Made by a program: the position numbers and the translations under genes
Shown: in pieces, positions 35,046 through 42,467 of the stretch
Numbering within the stretch: the stretch's first letter is position 1
Layout: the number at the start of each line of letters is the position of its first letter
From: CADEDH01 sp047974625
GTDB taxonomy: Bacteria > Actinomycetota > Acidimicrobiia > Acidimicrobiales > SZUA-35
Reading direction: 5' to 3'
NCBI GenBank assembly: GCA_047974625.1
Contig: JBKECK010000119.1
Span: 1 to 64,000, forward strand
DNA length: 64,000 nt
The notes under the pieces: generated by a model
Told to the model about the DNA's origin: nothing
Databases searched by the model: none
Seen by the model: only the letters and a program-made list of their open reading frames with translations

Positions 35046-36308
35046 TTGGCGCAGTCGGCGACGTGGGGGTGGGGCATCGGTCCGAAACGGCTCGACGGCT
35101 TCCTGTTCATCGTGATTCCCGGCATCGGCGGGAGCGTCCTGGAACGCAGAACCCGATCGGGCCGGCGTGAGATGGTCTGGGGAGGTGCGAGGGAACTCGT
35201 CCGTCGCGTCATCAGTCCGGCCGTGCTCGAGGTCGGTGACGACGATGGGATCATCGCCACGGGGGCGATCTCGGACTGGCAGATCGGGCCGCTGAGCTAT
35301 GTCCGCGGTTACGGTGAGCTGATCCGTTCGGTAGCGAGCCTTGTACCCGAGGCACGGATAGACCACGGTGATCCGGATCACCCGGACCTTGAGGCTCGGG
35401 TTGTGGTGTTCCCCTTCGACTTCCGGCGAAGCGTCGAGGAAGCGGCCCGCGAGCTCGCTCGATCCGTGTATTCGCGGCTCGACCACCTGGGCTGGAGCGA
35501 CGGTGAACAGCGGGTCGTGGTGGTCGCCCATTCGATGGGAGGCCTCGTGGCGCGCTCTTGGGTCGGCGTGAACGGCGGCCACCGGGTGTGTCGCGGGATC
35601 GTGACCCTGGGGACCCCTCATCGGGGGGCACCCAAGGCCCTCGATGTTGCCGCCAACGGCCTGCCGCTGGGCCCGCTGCGGGTGGCGCCGCGCCTCTCGA
35701 AGCTGTTACGCCGATGGCCCGGGTTCTACGAGCTGCTCCCCCGCTACCCGATGATCGCCGTGCCCGGTTTGAACGAGCTGCAGTACCCGAAGGACCTCGA
35801 CGTGGATTGGCTCGACCCGGCTCGTGCCAGTCGGGCCTGGCGGGTGCACCGGGACATCGAGGACGGCTGGGCCGCGCTCAACCCGCGCTTGGCGCCCGGC
35901 GTGGTGCCGGTATTTGGGTGCGCCACGCAGACCCTCGAGATGGCCGCTGTTCGCCCAGATGGGTCACTTCGCAGCTCGAAGGCTCGGCCGGACGGCATGG
36001 GCAATGCCGAATGGTTCGGCGACAAGACCGTTCCCAGCGTTTCCGCCGTCCCTATCGAGCTCGACACCCTGCAGGGGAAGAGCTCGCACCGGCCTCAACC
36101 GGGCGTCAAGCACGGCGAACTGGTGAAATGGGCCGGTCTCGCCAGCGAGATCACGTACCTGTGCACGGGATTGACCACCCACGTGAGAGGGCCCGGGGAC
36201 CGGTCGATCGTGGTCGATTCCGAGGAGCTGTGGCCGGTTGGCCAACCCCCAGCGATGCGATGTTCGGGTGTACGAACGTATCAGCGCGGTCCACCCGGAG
36301 CTCATTGA
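35046..36308 (+). CDS. LCAT-like alpha/beta hydrolase (lipase/acyltransferase)
   Basis: 420 residues. An alpha/beta-hydrolase similar to lecithin:cholesterol acyltransferase and related lipases. It shows the oxyanion strand FIVIPGIGGSVLE, the conserved FPFDFRRSVEEAARELA, the nucleophile elbow VVVAHSMGGLVAR (Ser163), LGTPHRGAPKAL, and late acid and base candidates in WFGDKTVPSVSA and VKHGEL. The start is uncertain: TTG at 35046 follows an in-frame TAG, and no ribosome site is obvious. There is no signal peptide, so it may act inside the cell. It overlaps the next small gene, and the cluster continues with a transglutaminase-like/TPR protein. Codon use is somewhat less GC-biased than in the surrounding metabolic genes. 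Confidence 0.75.
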   Translation: MAQSATWGWGIGPKRLDGFLFIVIPGIGGSVLERRTRSGRREMVWGGARELVRRVISPAVLEVGDDDGIIATGAISDWQIGPLSYVRGYGELIRSVASLVPEARIDHGDPDHPDLEARVVVFPFDFRRSVEEAARELARSVYSRLDHLGWSDGEQRVVVVAHSMGGLVARSWVGVNGGHRVCRGIVTLGTPHRGAPKALDVAANGLPLGPLRVAPRLSKLLRRWPGFYELLPRYPMIAVPGLNELQYPKDLDVDWLDPARASRAWRVHRDIEDGWAALNPRLAPGVVPVFGCATQTLEMAAVRPDGSLRSSKARPDGMGNAEWFGDKTVPSVSAVPIELDTLQGKSSHRPQPGVKHGELVKWAGLASEITYLCTGLTTHVRGPGDRSIVVDSEELWPVGQPPAMRCSGVRTYQRGPPGAH

Positions 36309-36525
36309 GATAGACGACGTTCACCGGGTCCAATACCGGGTCGACAGTGGCTGGCGCGATGAGGTCAGATCCGACGACGGGTGGACCTTCGAGATCACGT
36401 CAGAGCGGCCGGGAGAGCTGATGGCGAAGGTAAGGGCAACAACCGAAACCGGTGACGACCCCCGCCCAGCGGAGACGCACATCCGGTTCGTCGAACCGGC
36501 CAGCGGTGAGGAGAACGGCTGGTGA
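36238..36525 (+). CDS. Small beta-rich protein or displaced C-terminal domain
   Basis: Up to 95 residues (TTG at 36238; GTG at 36268 is an alternative). Strand-rich composition: VRVYERISAVHPELIEIDDVHRVQYRV, WTFEITSERPGELMAKVRA, ETHIRFVEP. It overlaps the hydrolase gene by 41-71 bp, and its stop overlaps the next GTG start (GGTGA). No family recognised. Because a frame change near 36238 would simply extend the hydrolase, it may be that protein's C-terminal domain separated by a frameshift. Confidence 0.5.
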   Translation: MANPQRCDVRVYERISAVHPELIEIDDVHRVQYRVDSGWRDEVRSDDGWTFEITSERPGELMAKVRATTETGDDPRPAETHIRFVEPASGEENGW

Positions 36526-37634
36526 GCGCTGGAGTGTGGCCCGATTGGCGGCGGGATGAGCCCAACGAGCTCCCCCGTTACGTCGCACCCGAACTGGTCC
36601 GGGAGCTTCTTCCCGGCGGGTCGACTCCGGGCGGGGCTGCGCTCGGGGCGGCGGCCCGGGCGCAGCGCTGCTACGACGCCCTGGTCGGTGCCAGTGTGGT
36701 CTACGACCGCGAAAAGCCCCCGGCGAACCCCGGCCAACCGGCACAGGCGGTTCGTTCCCCCTACGAGGTGCTGGTGTCGCCGAGGCACGGCACGTGTCTC
36801 GACCTGGCTCTCGTATTCGCCGCGGCCTGCGAGAACGCGCGTCTCGATCCCCGGGTTCTGATCACCGACGACCCATCGGGTGGCGCCCACGCCACCGTGC
36901 TGGTCTCGGTTGGAGACGAACCCACGCCAGGGTCGGCCCACGAAGCCGCCGACCATGTCCGAGCGACGCCAACCGAACCCGGCGACTGGATCGCGGTGGA
37001 CGTGAGCACGGTGGCCGCCGACTACGGGCACGCCGGCAGCCGAGCGGGCAGCTGGAACGAGGCGGTGGCGAACGGGTACCGGATCGTCACCGAACGTCCG
37101 TGGGTGTCCCTCACGGCCGCGGCCGCCGCTACCGCCACGAACCGCCCGAAACGCCCCCGTTCGAGATCCTGGCCGCGCCGTATTCACCGACTCCCGTTGC
37201 GGCGCTCCGGCCCGAAGCCGATCCCCCGATTGATGTTCTGTCGCTCGCCGACGCGCTCCCTGCAGAGCACTACCTGTGGAGCCCCGTCAGGGCCGCCGCC
37301 CTGGCGTACCTGCGCTCCCGCCTCCCTTCGCTCGACCGAATCGAACTCGATCCCACCGATACCGCCCAGACGATCGCCGGTTTGTGCAACGACCTGGCCA
37401 TCGAACGCGGCCGAGCCGGGGACCGGCCGGGCGCGTTGGCCGCCATCCAGGAAGCCGTCACCCTGTACCGGCGCCTGGCCGAAGCCAACCCAGCCGCGTT
37501 CACCCCCGACCTGGCCGCATCGTTGCACAACCTCGCCAACCGGCTCTCTGAAACCGGGGACCGGCAGGGCGCATTGGCCGTCTTCGATACTCACGCCTTG
37601 GCTGTCAGCAACGAACCGGGCTGCATGGCACTGA
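36522..37634 (+). CDS. Transglutaminase-like domain, N-terminal half of a frameshifted TPR protein
   Basis: GTG start overlapping the previous stop. Only the first about 210 residues look coding: a transglutaminase/papain-like fold with Cys92 (SPRHGTCLDLALVFAAAC), His123 (GGAHATVLV) and Asp160 (DWIAVDVST) in the right order for a catalytic triad, then a GYRIVTERPWVSL segment. After about 37150 this frame turns into Arg/Pro/Ser-rich nonsense, while the frame one base back carries a TPR protein. A single base loss, for instance in CCCCC at 37154-37158, would explain it. Such domains occur next to TPR or caspase-like modules in bacterial conflict systems. The role here (protease or cross-linker) is inferred. 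Confidence 0.6.
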   Translation: MSAGVWPDWRRDEPNELPRYVAPELVRELLPGGSTPGGAALGAAARAQRCYDALVGASVVYDREKPPANPGQPAQAVRSPYEVLVSPRHGTCLDLALVFAAACENARLDPRVLITDDPSGGAHATVLVSVGDEPTPGSAHEAADHVRATPTEPGDWIAVDVSTVAADYGHAGSRAGSWNEAVANGYRIVTERPWVSLTAAAAATATNRPKRPRSRSWPRRIHRLPLRRSGPKPIPRLMFCRSPTRSLQSTTCGAPSGPPPWRTCAPASLRSTESNSIPPIPPRRSPVCATTWPSNAAEPGTGRARWPPSRKPSPCTGAWPKPTQPRSPPTWPHRCTTSPTGSLKPGTGRAHWPSSILTPWLSATNRAAWH

Positions 37635-38590
37635 TCCTGGTCGCGAAGACCCGGTTCCTTCTGGGCTCGAATGATCTGTCGGGGGCGACACGGACGCTCG
37701 CGGAGGCCGCACGTTCCGCCCAGGCCAGCGAGTTCACACCTTCGCTCGGACGGGCTCGAGCCGAGCTACGCGAAGTGTTCGATCCGTTGGAGCCTCTCAC
37801 CGGTCCGTCCGCCGAAGCGCTCCGCGACGCGCTTCCGACCTGGGCGTGGTTGCCGCTCGATGACGAGGTCTACGAGCTTCTGAACGGATGGCAACCGGTC
37901 GCCGGCTCCAGTTCCGAAGCCGAGTTCGTCGAAGCCCATCGCCATCGTCTCTTCACCGATGCGTTCGCCCGGGAAGTCGACGTCATCGAACAGCTCCACG
38001 GTCCCTCCGCCTTCCTCGATCACGCGCGAGCAGTCATCAAGGCCGGGCTCGACGAGGGCGCCCAACCGGTGATCGAACGGCTGCGCGCATCTGCGGAGGC
38101 CACCGACATCGCGCGTGAGTGGATGGCCACGCCCACGTGGGCCGCATCGGAGCTTCATCTCCAGCATCACCTCGACGAGCTCCGCCAGCCCCACGTTCGC
38201 GAATCACTCGACCCACAGCACACCGTGATCCTCGAGCTCACCAATCAGATGAGCATCAGCGCCGTCTACGAGCTGGTGATGTCACCACCGGACGCCGCTC
38301 TCGCCGTGCTCGACGCCGTCACCGAAGACGACGACGCCCAAGCCGTCCGGATAGCCGCCGCGGCGCCGACCTTCGCGGACGCCCCCAACGCTGGACCCGT
38401 CGCTCTCGCCAGTTTGTTCGCCGCCCTCCAACACGATCAGCCGACAGGCTTGGTCGAGTTTCTACAGACCACCCTGGACCCCGACGCCAGGCCACTTCTA
38501 CGCCAGAGGCTCTCGCGCCTCACCGAATGCCGACCCGAGCTTGCGTCTCGCCTGGCACCGATCGTCGCCGTCATCGAGGTCGAGCCGTGA
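37142..38590 (+). CDS. TPR protein, C-terminal half of the frameshifted transglutaminase-like protein
   Basis: About 480 residues in the frame that follows the transglutaminase-like part, beginning near PPFEILAAPYSP. No own start with a ribosome site is visible, so it probably belongs to one protein of about 690 residues. It has a clear TPR pair (TIAGLCNDLAIERGRAGDRPGALAAIQEAVTLYRRLAEANP and FTPDLAASLHNLANRLSETGDRQGALAVF), then a helical region with WLPLDDEVYELLNGW and a C-terminal helical bundle that I do not recognise. The TPR type is the one common in actinobacterial NTPase, caspase and CHAT conflict proteins. Whether the gene is broken in the cell or by a sequencing error is open. Confidence 0.6.
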   Translation, partial: PPETPPFEILAAPYSPTPVAALRPEADPPIDVLSLADALPAEHYLWSPVRAAALAYLRSRLPSLDRIELDPTDTAQTIAGLCNDLAIERGRAGDRPGALAAIQEAVTLYRRLAEANPAAFTPDLAASLHNLANRLSETGDRQGALAVFDTHALAVSNEPGCMALILVAKTRFLLGSNDLSGATRTLAEAARSAQASEFTPSLGRARAELREVFDPLEPLTGPSAEALRDALPTWAWLPLDDEVYELLNGWQPVAGSSSEAEFVEAHRHRLFTDAFAREVDVIEQLHGPSAFLDHARAVIKAGLDEGAQPVIERLRASAEATDIAREWMATPTWAASELHLQHHLDELRQPHVRESLDPQHTVILELTNQMSISAVYELVMSPPDAALAVLDAVTEDDDAQAVRIAAAAPTFADAPNAGPVALASLFAALQHDQPTGLVEFLQTTLDPDARPLLRQRLSRLTECRPELASRLAPIVAVIEVEP

Positions 38591-38962
38591 GTCGCCCAGA
38601 TCCGTGATCAGTCCCGGACCTCACAGATGGGCCCGCCTGCTCCACCGCGAGCACCGGTTTCCACACAGCGATGGATTCGGCGGCTCCGCGGACCACCCTG
38701 GCCTCCGCCCCCTCGGCATCGATCTGCGGCCTCGAGTGTCGGCCCTGGCGTGGGCGTCGTCGAAGCTCTCGAAGCCGGCGCAGCCGGATGCCGCTGCGCA
38801 CACCTTGACAACGTTCGCCAGGTCGTTCCGCCTGGCGTTGGCAGCGAGAACCCCCATCGCTTCGGGGTGGGATCAACCGCGACAACGACCCCTCCCGGCC
38901 GACGCGCTTCGCTGCTGACAGTGCATAGGTGCCGGCCCAGCCACGGCCGGGTTGGCCGTGTT
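38590..38962 (-). pseudogene. FkbM-family methyltransferase remnant
   Basis: No intact frame, but four pieces in changing frames on the minus strand line up in order as one FkbM protein: GTYALSAAKRVGREG, VVAVDPTPKR (end of SAM motif I and acidic loop), GVLAANARRNDLANVVKVC, and IDAEGAEARVVRGA followed by PVLAVE. At least three frameshifts separate them. FkbM enzymes are SAM-dependent O-methyltransferases. This is a decayed gene squeezed between the TPR gene and the epimerase; its beginning seems lost under or beyond the epimerase 3' end. Confidence 0.7.
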
Positions 38963-39916
38963 TCACCGCTGGTAGTGGGCTCCGGTGGCGGCCAGGGCGT
39001 CGGTCCACGGGGTGGGGGCCAGACCGAACGCCTCCTGGGTCCGGCTGGAGTCGAGCACGAACGGCGCCACGAACTGGTACTCGGTGTGCTTGAGTTCACG
39101 AGCGGTGGGAATCAGCGCCCGCACCAGCGTCCGGCCCGGCATCATCGCCACCTTGCCGTTACCCCTGCCCCTGCCATCGCCCAAGGCCGCGACGTCCTGG
39201 ACAACCTGGCGCATAGAGCGGGGGGCGGCGGTCGGGACGTGCCAGGGCCGCCCCCATCCGTCGTCGGTGGTGGCCAAGGCGGCGGCGAGGGCCGCGATGT
39301 CGGGCAGGTAGGTCCACGAGTGCGGGGCATCGAGGTCGCCGATCGGTACCCACGCGGTGCGACGGCGTGCCGCCGGCCTGATCACGTAGTCGTTCAGGAG
39401 CGCCACGCCCGGCCGGGCACCGGGACCGAAATAGTCGCTGGCCCGCAACTCGGTGGCCCTGATTCGTCCGGCCTCGTGGGCGGCCAGCGCCTCACGCCAC
39501 ATGGTGGCGCGAACCTCGGCCTTGGCCGAGGTCGGCCGGAGCGGGAGATCCTCGGTCATCGGCCCCTCGACCGGACCGTAGGCGTACAGGTTGCCGACGG
39601 TGACCAGCCCGGCACCGCTGCGCTCGGCGGCGGTGAGAAACGCCGCCGCCAGGGGCGGCCAGTCGGTGAGCCAGCGGGTGTACTTGGGGTTGACGGCGTT
39701 GACGATCGAGCGGGCCCCCTGGGCCAGGTCGGCGAGCCTGTGGCCATCGGTCAGATCGAGGCCGACCCGGGCGACGGCGGGATGCTCGGGCCCCGAACCC
39801 GAACGGGAGACCAGCGTCACCGTGTGGCCGTCCCGGGCCAGGTGGAGCGCGATGGCCGAGCCGATGCCGCCGGCACCGGCGACGACGTGATGTCGAGAAA
39901 TGCGATCAGTGTTCAC
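38963..39916 (-). CDS. NAD-dependent epimerase/dehydratase (atypical SDR)
   Basis: 317 residues from the GTG at 39916. The N-terminal Rossmann motif is GAGGIGSAIALHLARDGHTVTLVSR, followed by LDLTD, ARSIVNAVN, VGNLYAYGP (Tyr of the active site) and RASDYFGPG. This is the extended/atypical SDR group that reduces, oxidises or epimerises sugar- or steroid-like substrates with NAD(P). Its substrate is unknown. It is divergent from a TetR gene with 68 bp between, containing an inverted repeat, so control by that regulator is likely. Confidence 0.85.
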   Translation of the reverse strand: MNTDRISRHHVVAGAGGIGSAIALHLARDGHTVTLVSRSGSGPEHPAVARVGLDLTDGHRLADLAQGARSIVNAVNPKYTRWLTDWPPLAAAFLTAAERSGAGLVTVGNLYAYGPVEGPMTEDLPLRPTSAKAEVRATMWREALAAHEAGRIRATELRASDYFGPGARPGVALLNDYVIRPAARRRTAWVPIGDLDAPHSWTYLPDIAALAAALATTDDGWGRPWHVPTAAPRSMRQVVQDVAALGDGRGRGNGKVAMMPGRTLVRALIPTARELKHTEYQFVAPFVLDSSRTQEAFGLAPTPWTDALAATGAHYQR

Positions 39917-39942
39917 GTTTGCCAGTGAACCAGCGCCCGGCG

Positions 39943-39972
39943 GCAAAAGCAAGAACATTGTTCTCGTTTTGC
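39943..39972. promoter_or_regulatory. Inverted repeat in divergent promoter region, probable TetR operator
   Basis: AGAAC-ATT-GTTCT (39952-39964) lies within outer arms GCAAAA (39943-39948) and TTTTGC (39967-39972). The two arm pairs have centres half a base apart. It is located between the divergent epimerase and TetR genes, the classical position for a TetR operator. Confidence 0.6.
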
Positions 39973-39984
39973 TAGGGTGACGGC

Positions 39985-40701
39985 ATGACCAGCGGGGTGA
40001 GAGCCCAACGGCGAGCCGAGATCGAGGCGCAACTGCTGGACGCCGGCCGTCGGCACCTGGCTCAACACGGCGCGGCGGCGATCTCGATCCGGGCCATCGC
40101 CCGCGACATCGGCATGGCGCCGTCGGCGTTGTTTCGCTACATCGACAACCGGGACGACCTCCTGACCCTGCTCATCGTCGACGGCTACGACTCGTTGGCC
40201 GATCGGGTCGATACCGCGGTGGCCGACGCCGAACCCGGCGATCCCGCCGCCCGCTGGCGCGCTCTGGCCGGCGCGACCCGAGCGTGGGCCTTGGAGCATC
40301 CGCACCAGTGGGCGCTCCTGTACGGGTCGCCGGTACCCGAGTACCACGCGCCCGGCGACCGCACCACCGCCGCTGGGACCCGGGTGACCGACCTGCTGGT
40401 CGACATCGGGGCCGACGCCGTCGAGGCCGGCCTTGCCACTGCGGCGGCAACCCCGGACGCCGATTTGGCGTCAGCGGCCGCCCGAGCCGTCGCCCGCGGC
40501 CTCACCCTCGTCACCGGCCGGGCCGGTGACCCCGTCGGCGGCCTGCCGAGCGGCACGCTGGCCAACGGGGTCACCGCGTGGTTACTGCTGGTGGGTGCCG
40601 TGAGCGCCGAGGTGTTCGAACAGCTCGGCGACGGCGTCGACTACGCACCGGTGTTTGCCTACGCCGTGGAGGTGGGCCGCACCCTGATGTTCGCCAACTG
40701 A
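39985..40701 (+). CDS. TetR/AcrR-family transcriptional regulator
   Basis: 238 residues. The N-terminal helix-turn-helix is at about 14-62 (AEIEAQLLDAGRRHLAQHGAAAISIRAIARDIGMAPSALFRYIDNRDDLLTLL, read in two parts around residue 40). The C-terminal ligand domain contains WRALAGATRAWALEHPHQWALLYGSPVPEY, typical of the TetR group with a WHG-type C-terminal domain. It probably represses the divergent epimerase gene and itself through the inverted repeat at 39943-39972. The ligand is unknown. Confidence 0.88.
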   Translation: MTSGVRAQRRAEIEAQLLDAGRRHLAQHGAAAISIRAIARDIGMAPSALFRYIDNRDDLLTLLIVDGYDSLADRVDTAVADAEPGDPAARWRALAGATRAWALEHPHQWALLYGSPVPEYHAPGDRTTAAGTRVTDLLVDIGADAVEAGLATAAATPDADLASAAARAVARGLTLVTGRAGDPVGGLPSGTLANGVTAWLLLVGAVSAEVFEQLGDGVDYAPVFAYAVEVGRTLMFAN

Positions 40702-40713
40702 AGGGACCCGTGG

Positions 40714-41745
40714 TCAGACGGTGGCGCAGAACTGGGCGATGCTGCGGGCGGTCTCGTAGCTGACGTCGGGGCAGGCCAGGGAGAAGATCTCCGTGCCGTG
40801 CACCGTGCCCATCACCTGGCGGCACTGGGCGCTCACCCCGGCCCGCATGAGCAGTCGGTAGAACTCGACACCCTCGTCACGCAGCGGGTCGCACTCGTTC
40901 ACGCTCACGAACGTGGGAGGGAAGGCGGCGACGTCGGCCTCGGTGGCGAACGACGGCCAGGCTAGCGGGTTCTTGGCTTCGAACGCCTCGATGCCGTAGG
41001 CCATGCGCCCGTTGTTGTTGTGCAGGTTCAGCAGGATCCCTTCGTTCTCGGTGGACGACGGGTGCTGATCGAGAGGCCACTCCCCCGCGATGTACGGGCA
41101 CAGGGCGTAGAGGCCACGGATGCGACCGGCGTCGCCGTCGAGGCCCAACTGCATGGTGGTGGCGATGGCCAGGTTGCCTCCGCCCGACTCACCGGCCACG
41201 ACGACGTGCCCGGGGTCGATCCCCAGTTCGGCGGCGTGGTCGGTGACGTAGCGCAGGCCCGACACGCAGTCGTTCAGCCCGGCCGGGAAGGGCGCCACCT
41301 CGGGTGCCGACGACGGATCGACGCAGTTGCGGAAGTCGACCATCGCCACCGCTACCCCCTGGTTGGCGATGATGCGCCCCCACGAGCGGTACATGCCGTC
41401 GTAGGCCGACAGCGACATCATCCCGCCGCCGTGGATGTAGTAGACGCAGGGCAGCACCTCGTCACCCTTGGGCCGGATGAAGTTCATCTTCACCGTGTTG
41501 CCGTCGGGTTGGGACACGAACTCGAGGTCGGTGATGTCGAGGTTGGTCGACGGGGCGACCTCCTCGCTGTCGAGCATGGCCAGTGCCGCGGCGAGCATCT
41601 CCTTGGCTTCCACTGCCTCGGGTGACGCGTTGAGGGCGAGCAGTGCTTCGCGGCTTTCGACGTCGGCCGACACGGTGGACGGCATGGCACCCATCACCGC
41701 CTTGATCCGAGGGTCGATGCGGGGGTCCGACATGATCTTGTTCAT
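40714..41745 (-). CDS. HSL-family alpha/beta hydrolase (esterase)
   Basis: 343 residues from the ATG at 41745. Hormone-sensitive-lipase family: oxyanion motif HGGG (105-108) after VYYI, nucleophile Ser187 in VVAGESGGGNLAIA, acid Asp in NECDPLRDEGVEF, and His in MGTVHGTEIF. It hydrolyses short-chain esters; the natural substrate is unknown. It is convergent with the TetR gene with a 12-bp gap. The acyl-CoA synthetase fragment at 41804 precedes it on the same strand, suggesting a former operon for ester/acyl degradation. Confidence 0.88.
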   Translation of the reverse strand: MNKIMSDPRIDPRIKAVMGAMPSTVSADVESREALLALNASPEAVEAKEMLAAALAMLDSEEVAPSTNLDITDLEFVSQPDGNTVKMNFIRPKGDEVLPCVYYIHGGGMMSLSAYDGMYRSWGRIIANQGVAVAMVDFRNCVDPSSAPEVAPFPAGLNDCVSGLRYVTDHAAELGIDPGHVVVAGESGGGNLAIATTMQLGLDGDAGRIRGLYALCPYIAGEWPLDQHPSSTENEGILLNLHNNNGRMAYGIEAFEAKNPLAWPSFATEADVAAFPPTFVSVNECDPLRDEGVEFYRLLMRAGVSAQCRQVMGTVHGTEIFSLACPDVSYETARSIAQFCATV

Positions 41746-41803
41746 GTTCGGACGGTAGTCGTAACGTGCCCGGCGGCTCCCGTCGCGCCGTTGGTGACAG
41801 GGG

Positions 41804-42156
41804 CTACCCGGTGGCGGCGTGGGCGGCCGCCGCCCGTTCCCGGGCGGTGCGGTGATCGGCCTTGCCGTTGGGCGCACGGGGCACCTCGTCGACGAACACC
41901 ACGTGCCGGGGCGCCTTGTAGCCGGCCATTTCGGTCTTGACCGCGCCGATCACGGTTGCCGCATCGGTGGCGACCACCGAATCGAGCGACACCACTGCGG
42001 TGACGGCCTGGCCGAACCGGTCGTCGTCGACTCCGACCACCAGGCAGTCGCGCACCCCAGCTACCCGCTTCACCGCTTCCTCGACCTCCTCGGGGAACAC
42101 CTTCTCGCCGCCGATGGTGCAGAACACGGCGTCGGTCTTGGTCTCGTCCTTGTACT
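41804..42156 (-). pseudogene. Acyl-CoA synthetase, truncated and internally deleted
   Basis: The last about 115 residues of an AMP-binding synthetase: YKDETKTDAVF, then directly CTIGGEKVFPEEVEEAVKR, VVGVDDDRFGQAV, YKAPRHVVFVDEVPRAPNGKADHR. Compared with the intact enzyme at 19746-21407, roughly 35 residues between TAATF and CINTGGEK (including the PGDYA segment and start of the hinge) are missing without a frame change. Upstream a TAG stop and the ISL3 transposase remnant end the homology at about 42156. It cannot be functional. Confidence 0.8.
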
Positions 42157-42455
42157 AGGAGACCGATGGTGCGCTCGAGCCCAACGCAGCCGACTCGCCC
42201 CGTTCGTCAAGTGCGCCCGCACCATGCGCCAGCGTCGCGACCTGATCCTCAACGCCGTCGAACACGGCATCAGCAACGGCCGCGTCGAGGGCCTCAACAA
42301 CAAGGTCCGCCTCATCGTCAGACGGGCCTACGGCTTCCACAGAGCCGACGCCGCCCTCGCCCTCGTCATGCTCGGCGCCGGACCCATCTCCACCTACCCC
42401 ACGAAAACCCACCCACTCAAACCGCCGCATGACCCACAAGAGGGTCAGAAGAGCC
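42157..42455 (+). mobile_element. ISL3-family insertion sequence remnant
   Basis: About 300 bp: the end of a transposase gene plus the right terminal repeat. Encoded residues RSRLAPFVKCARTMRQRRD, NAVEHGISNGRVEGLNNKVRLIVRRAYGFHRADAALALVML match the conserved C-terminus of ISL3-family DDE transposases (SNGRxEGLNxKxRLIxRRAYGF). AGGGTCAGAAGAGCCC at 42441-42455 reads on the other strand as a GGGCTCTTCTGACC-type end, the usual ISL3 terminal repeat. The left part of the element is gone; its broken edge joins the synthetase fragment. It marks the boundary of the low-GC polysaccharide island. Confidence 0.8.
42157..42455 (+). pseudogene. ISL3-family transposase, C-terminal fragment
   Basis: Roughly 100 codons of the C-terminal catalytic region (with the last acidic residue in GRVEGLN) of a transposase normally about 400 residues long. 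No start codon with a ribosome site; the frame runs past the element end to 42556. It is not expected to be active. Confidence 0.75.
42441..42455. repeat. Right terminal inverted repeat of the ISL3 remnant
   Basis: AGGGTCAGAAGAGCC(C): its complement begins GGGCTCTTCTGACC, the form typical of ISL3 ends. The matching left repeat was not found nearby. Confidence 0.6.
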
Positions 42456-42467
42456 CGGAAATCGCAG

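Noticed and set aside
33791..35260. 489-codon minus-strand frame rich in Gly, Leu and Arg
   Set aside because: Complement of the repetitive Lys/Ala/Thr tail of the NYN-S1 protein; repeat-derived and without a start context.
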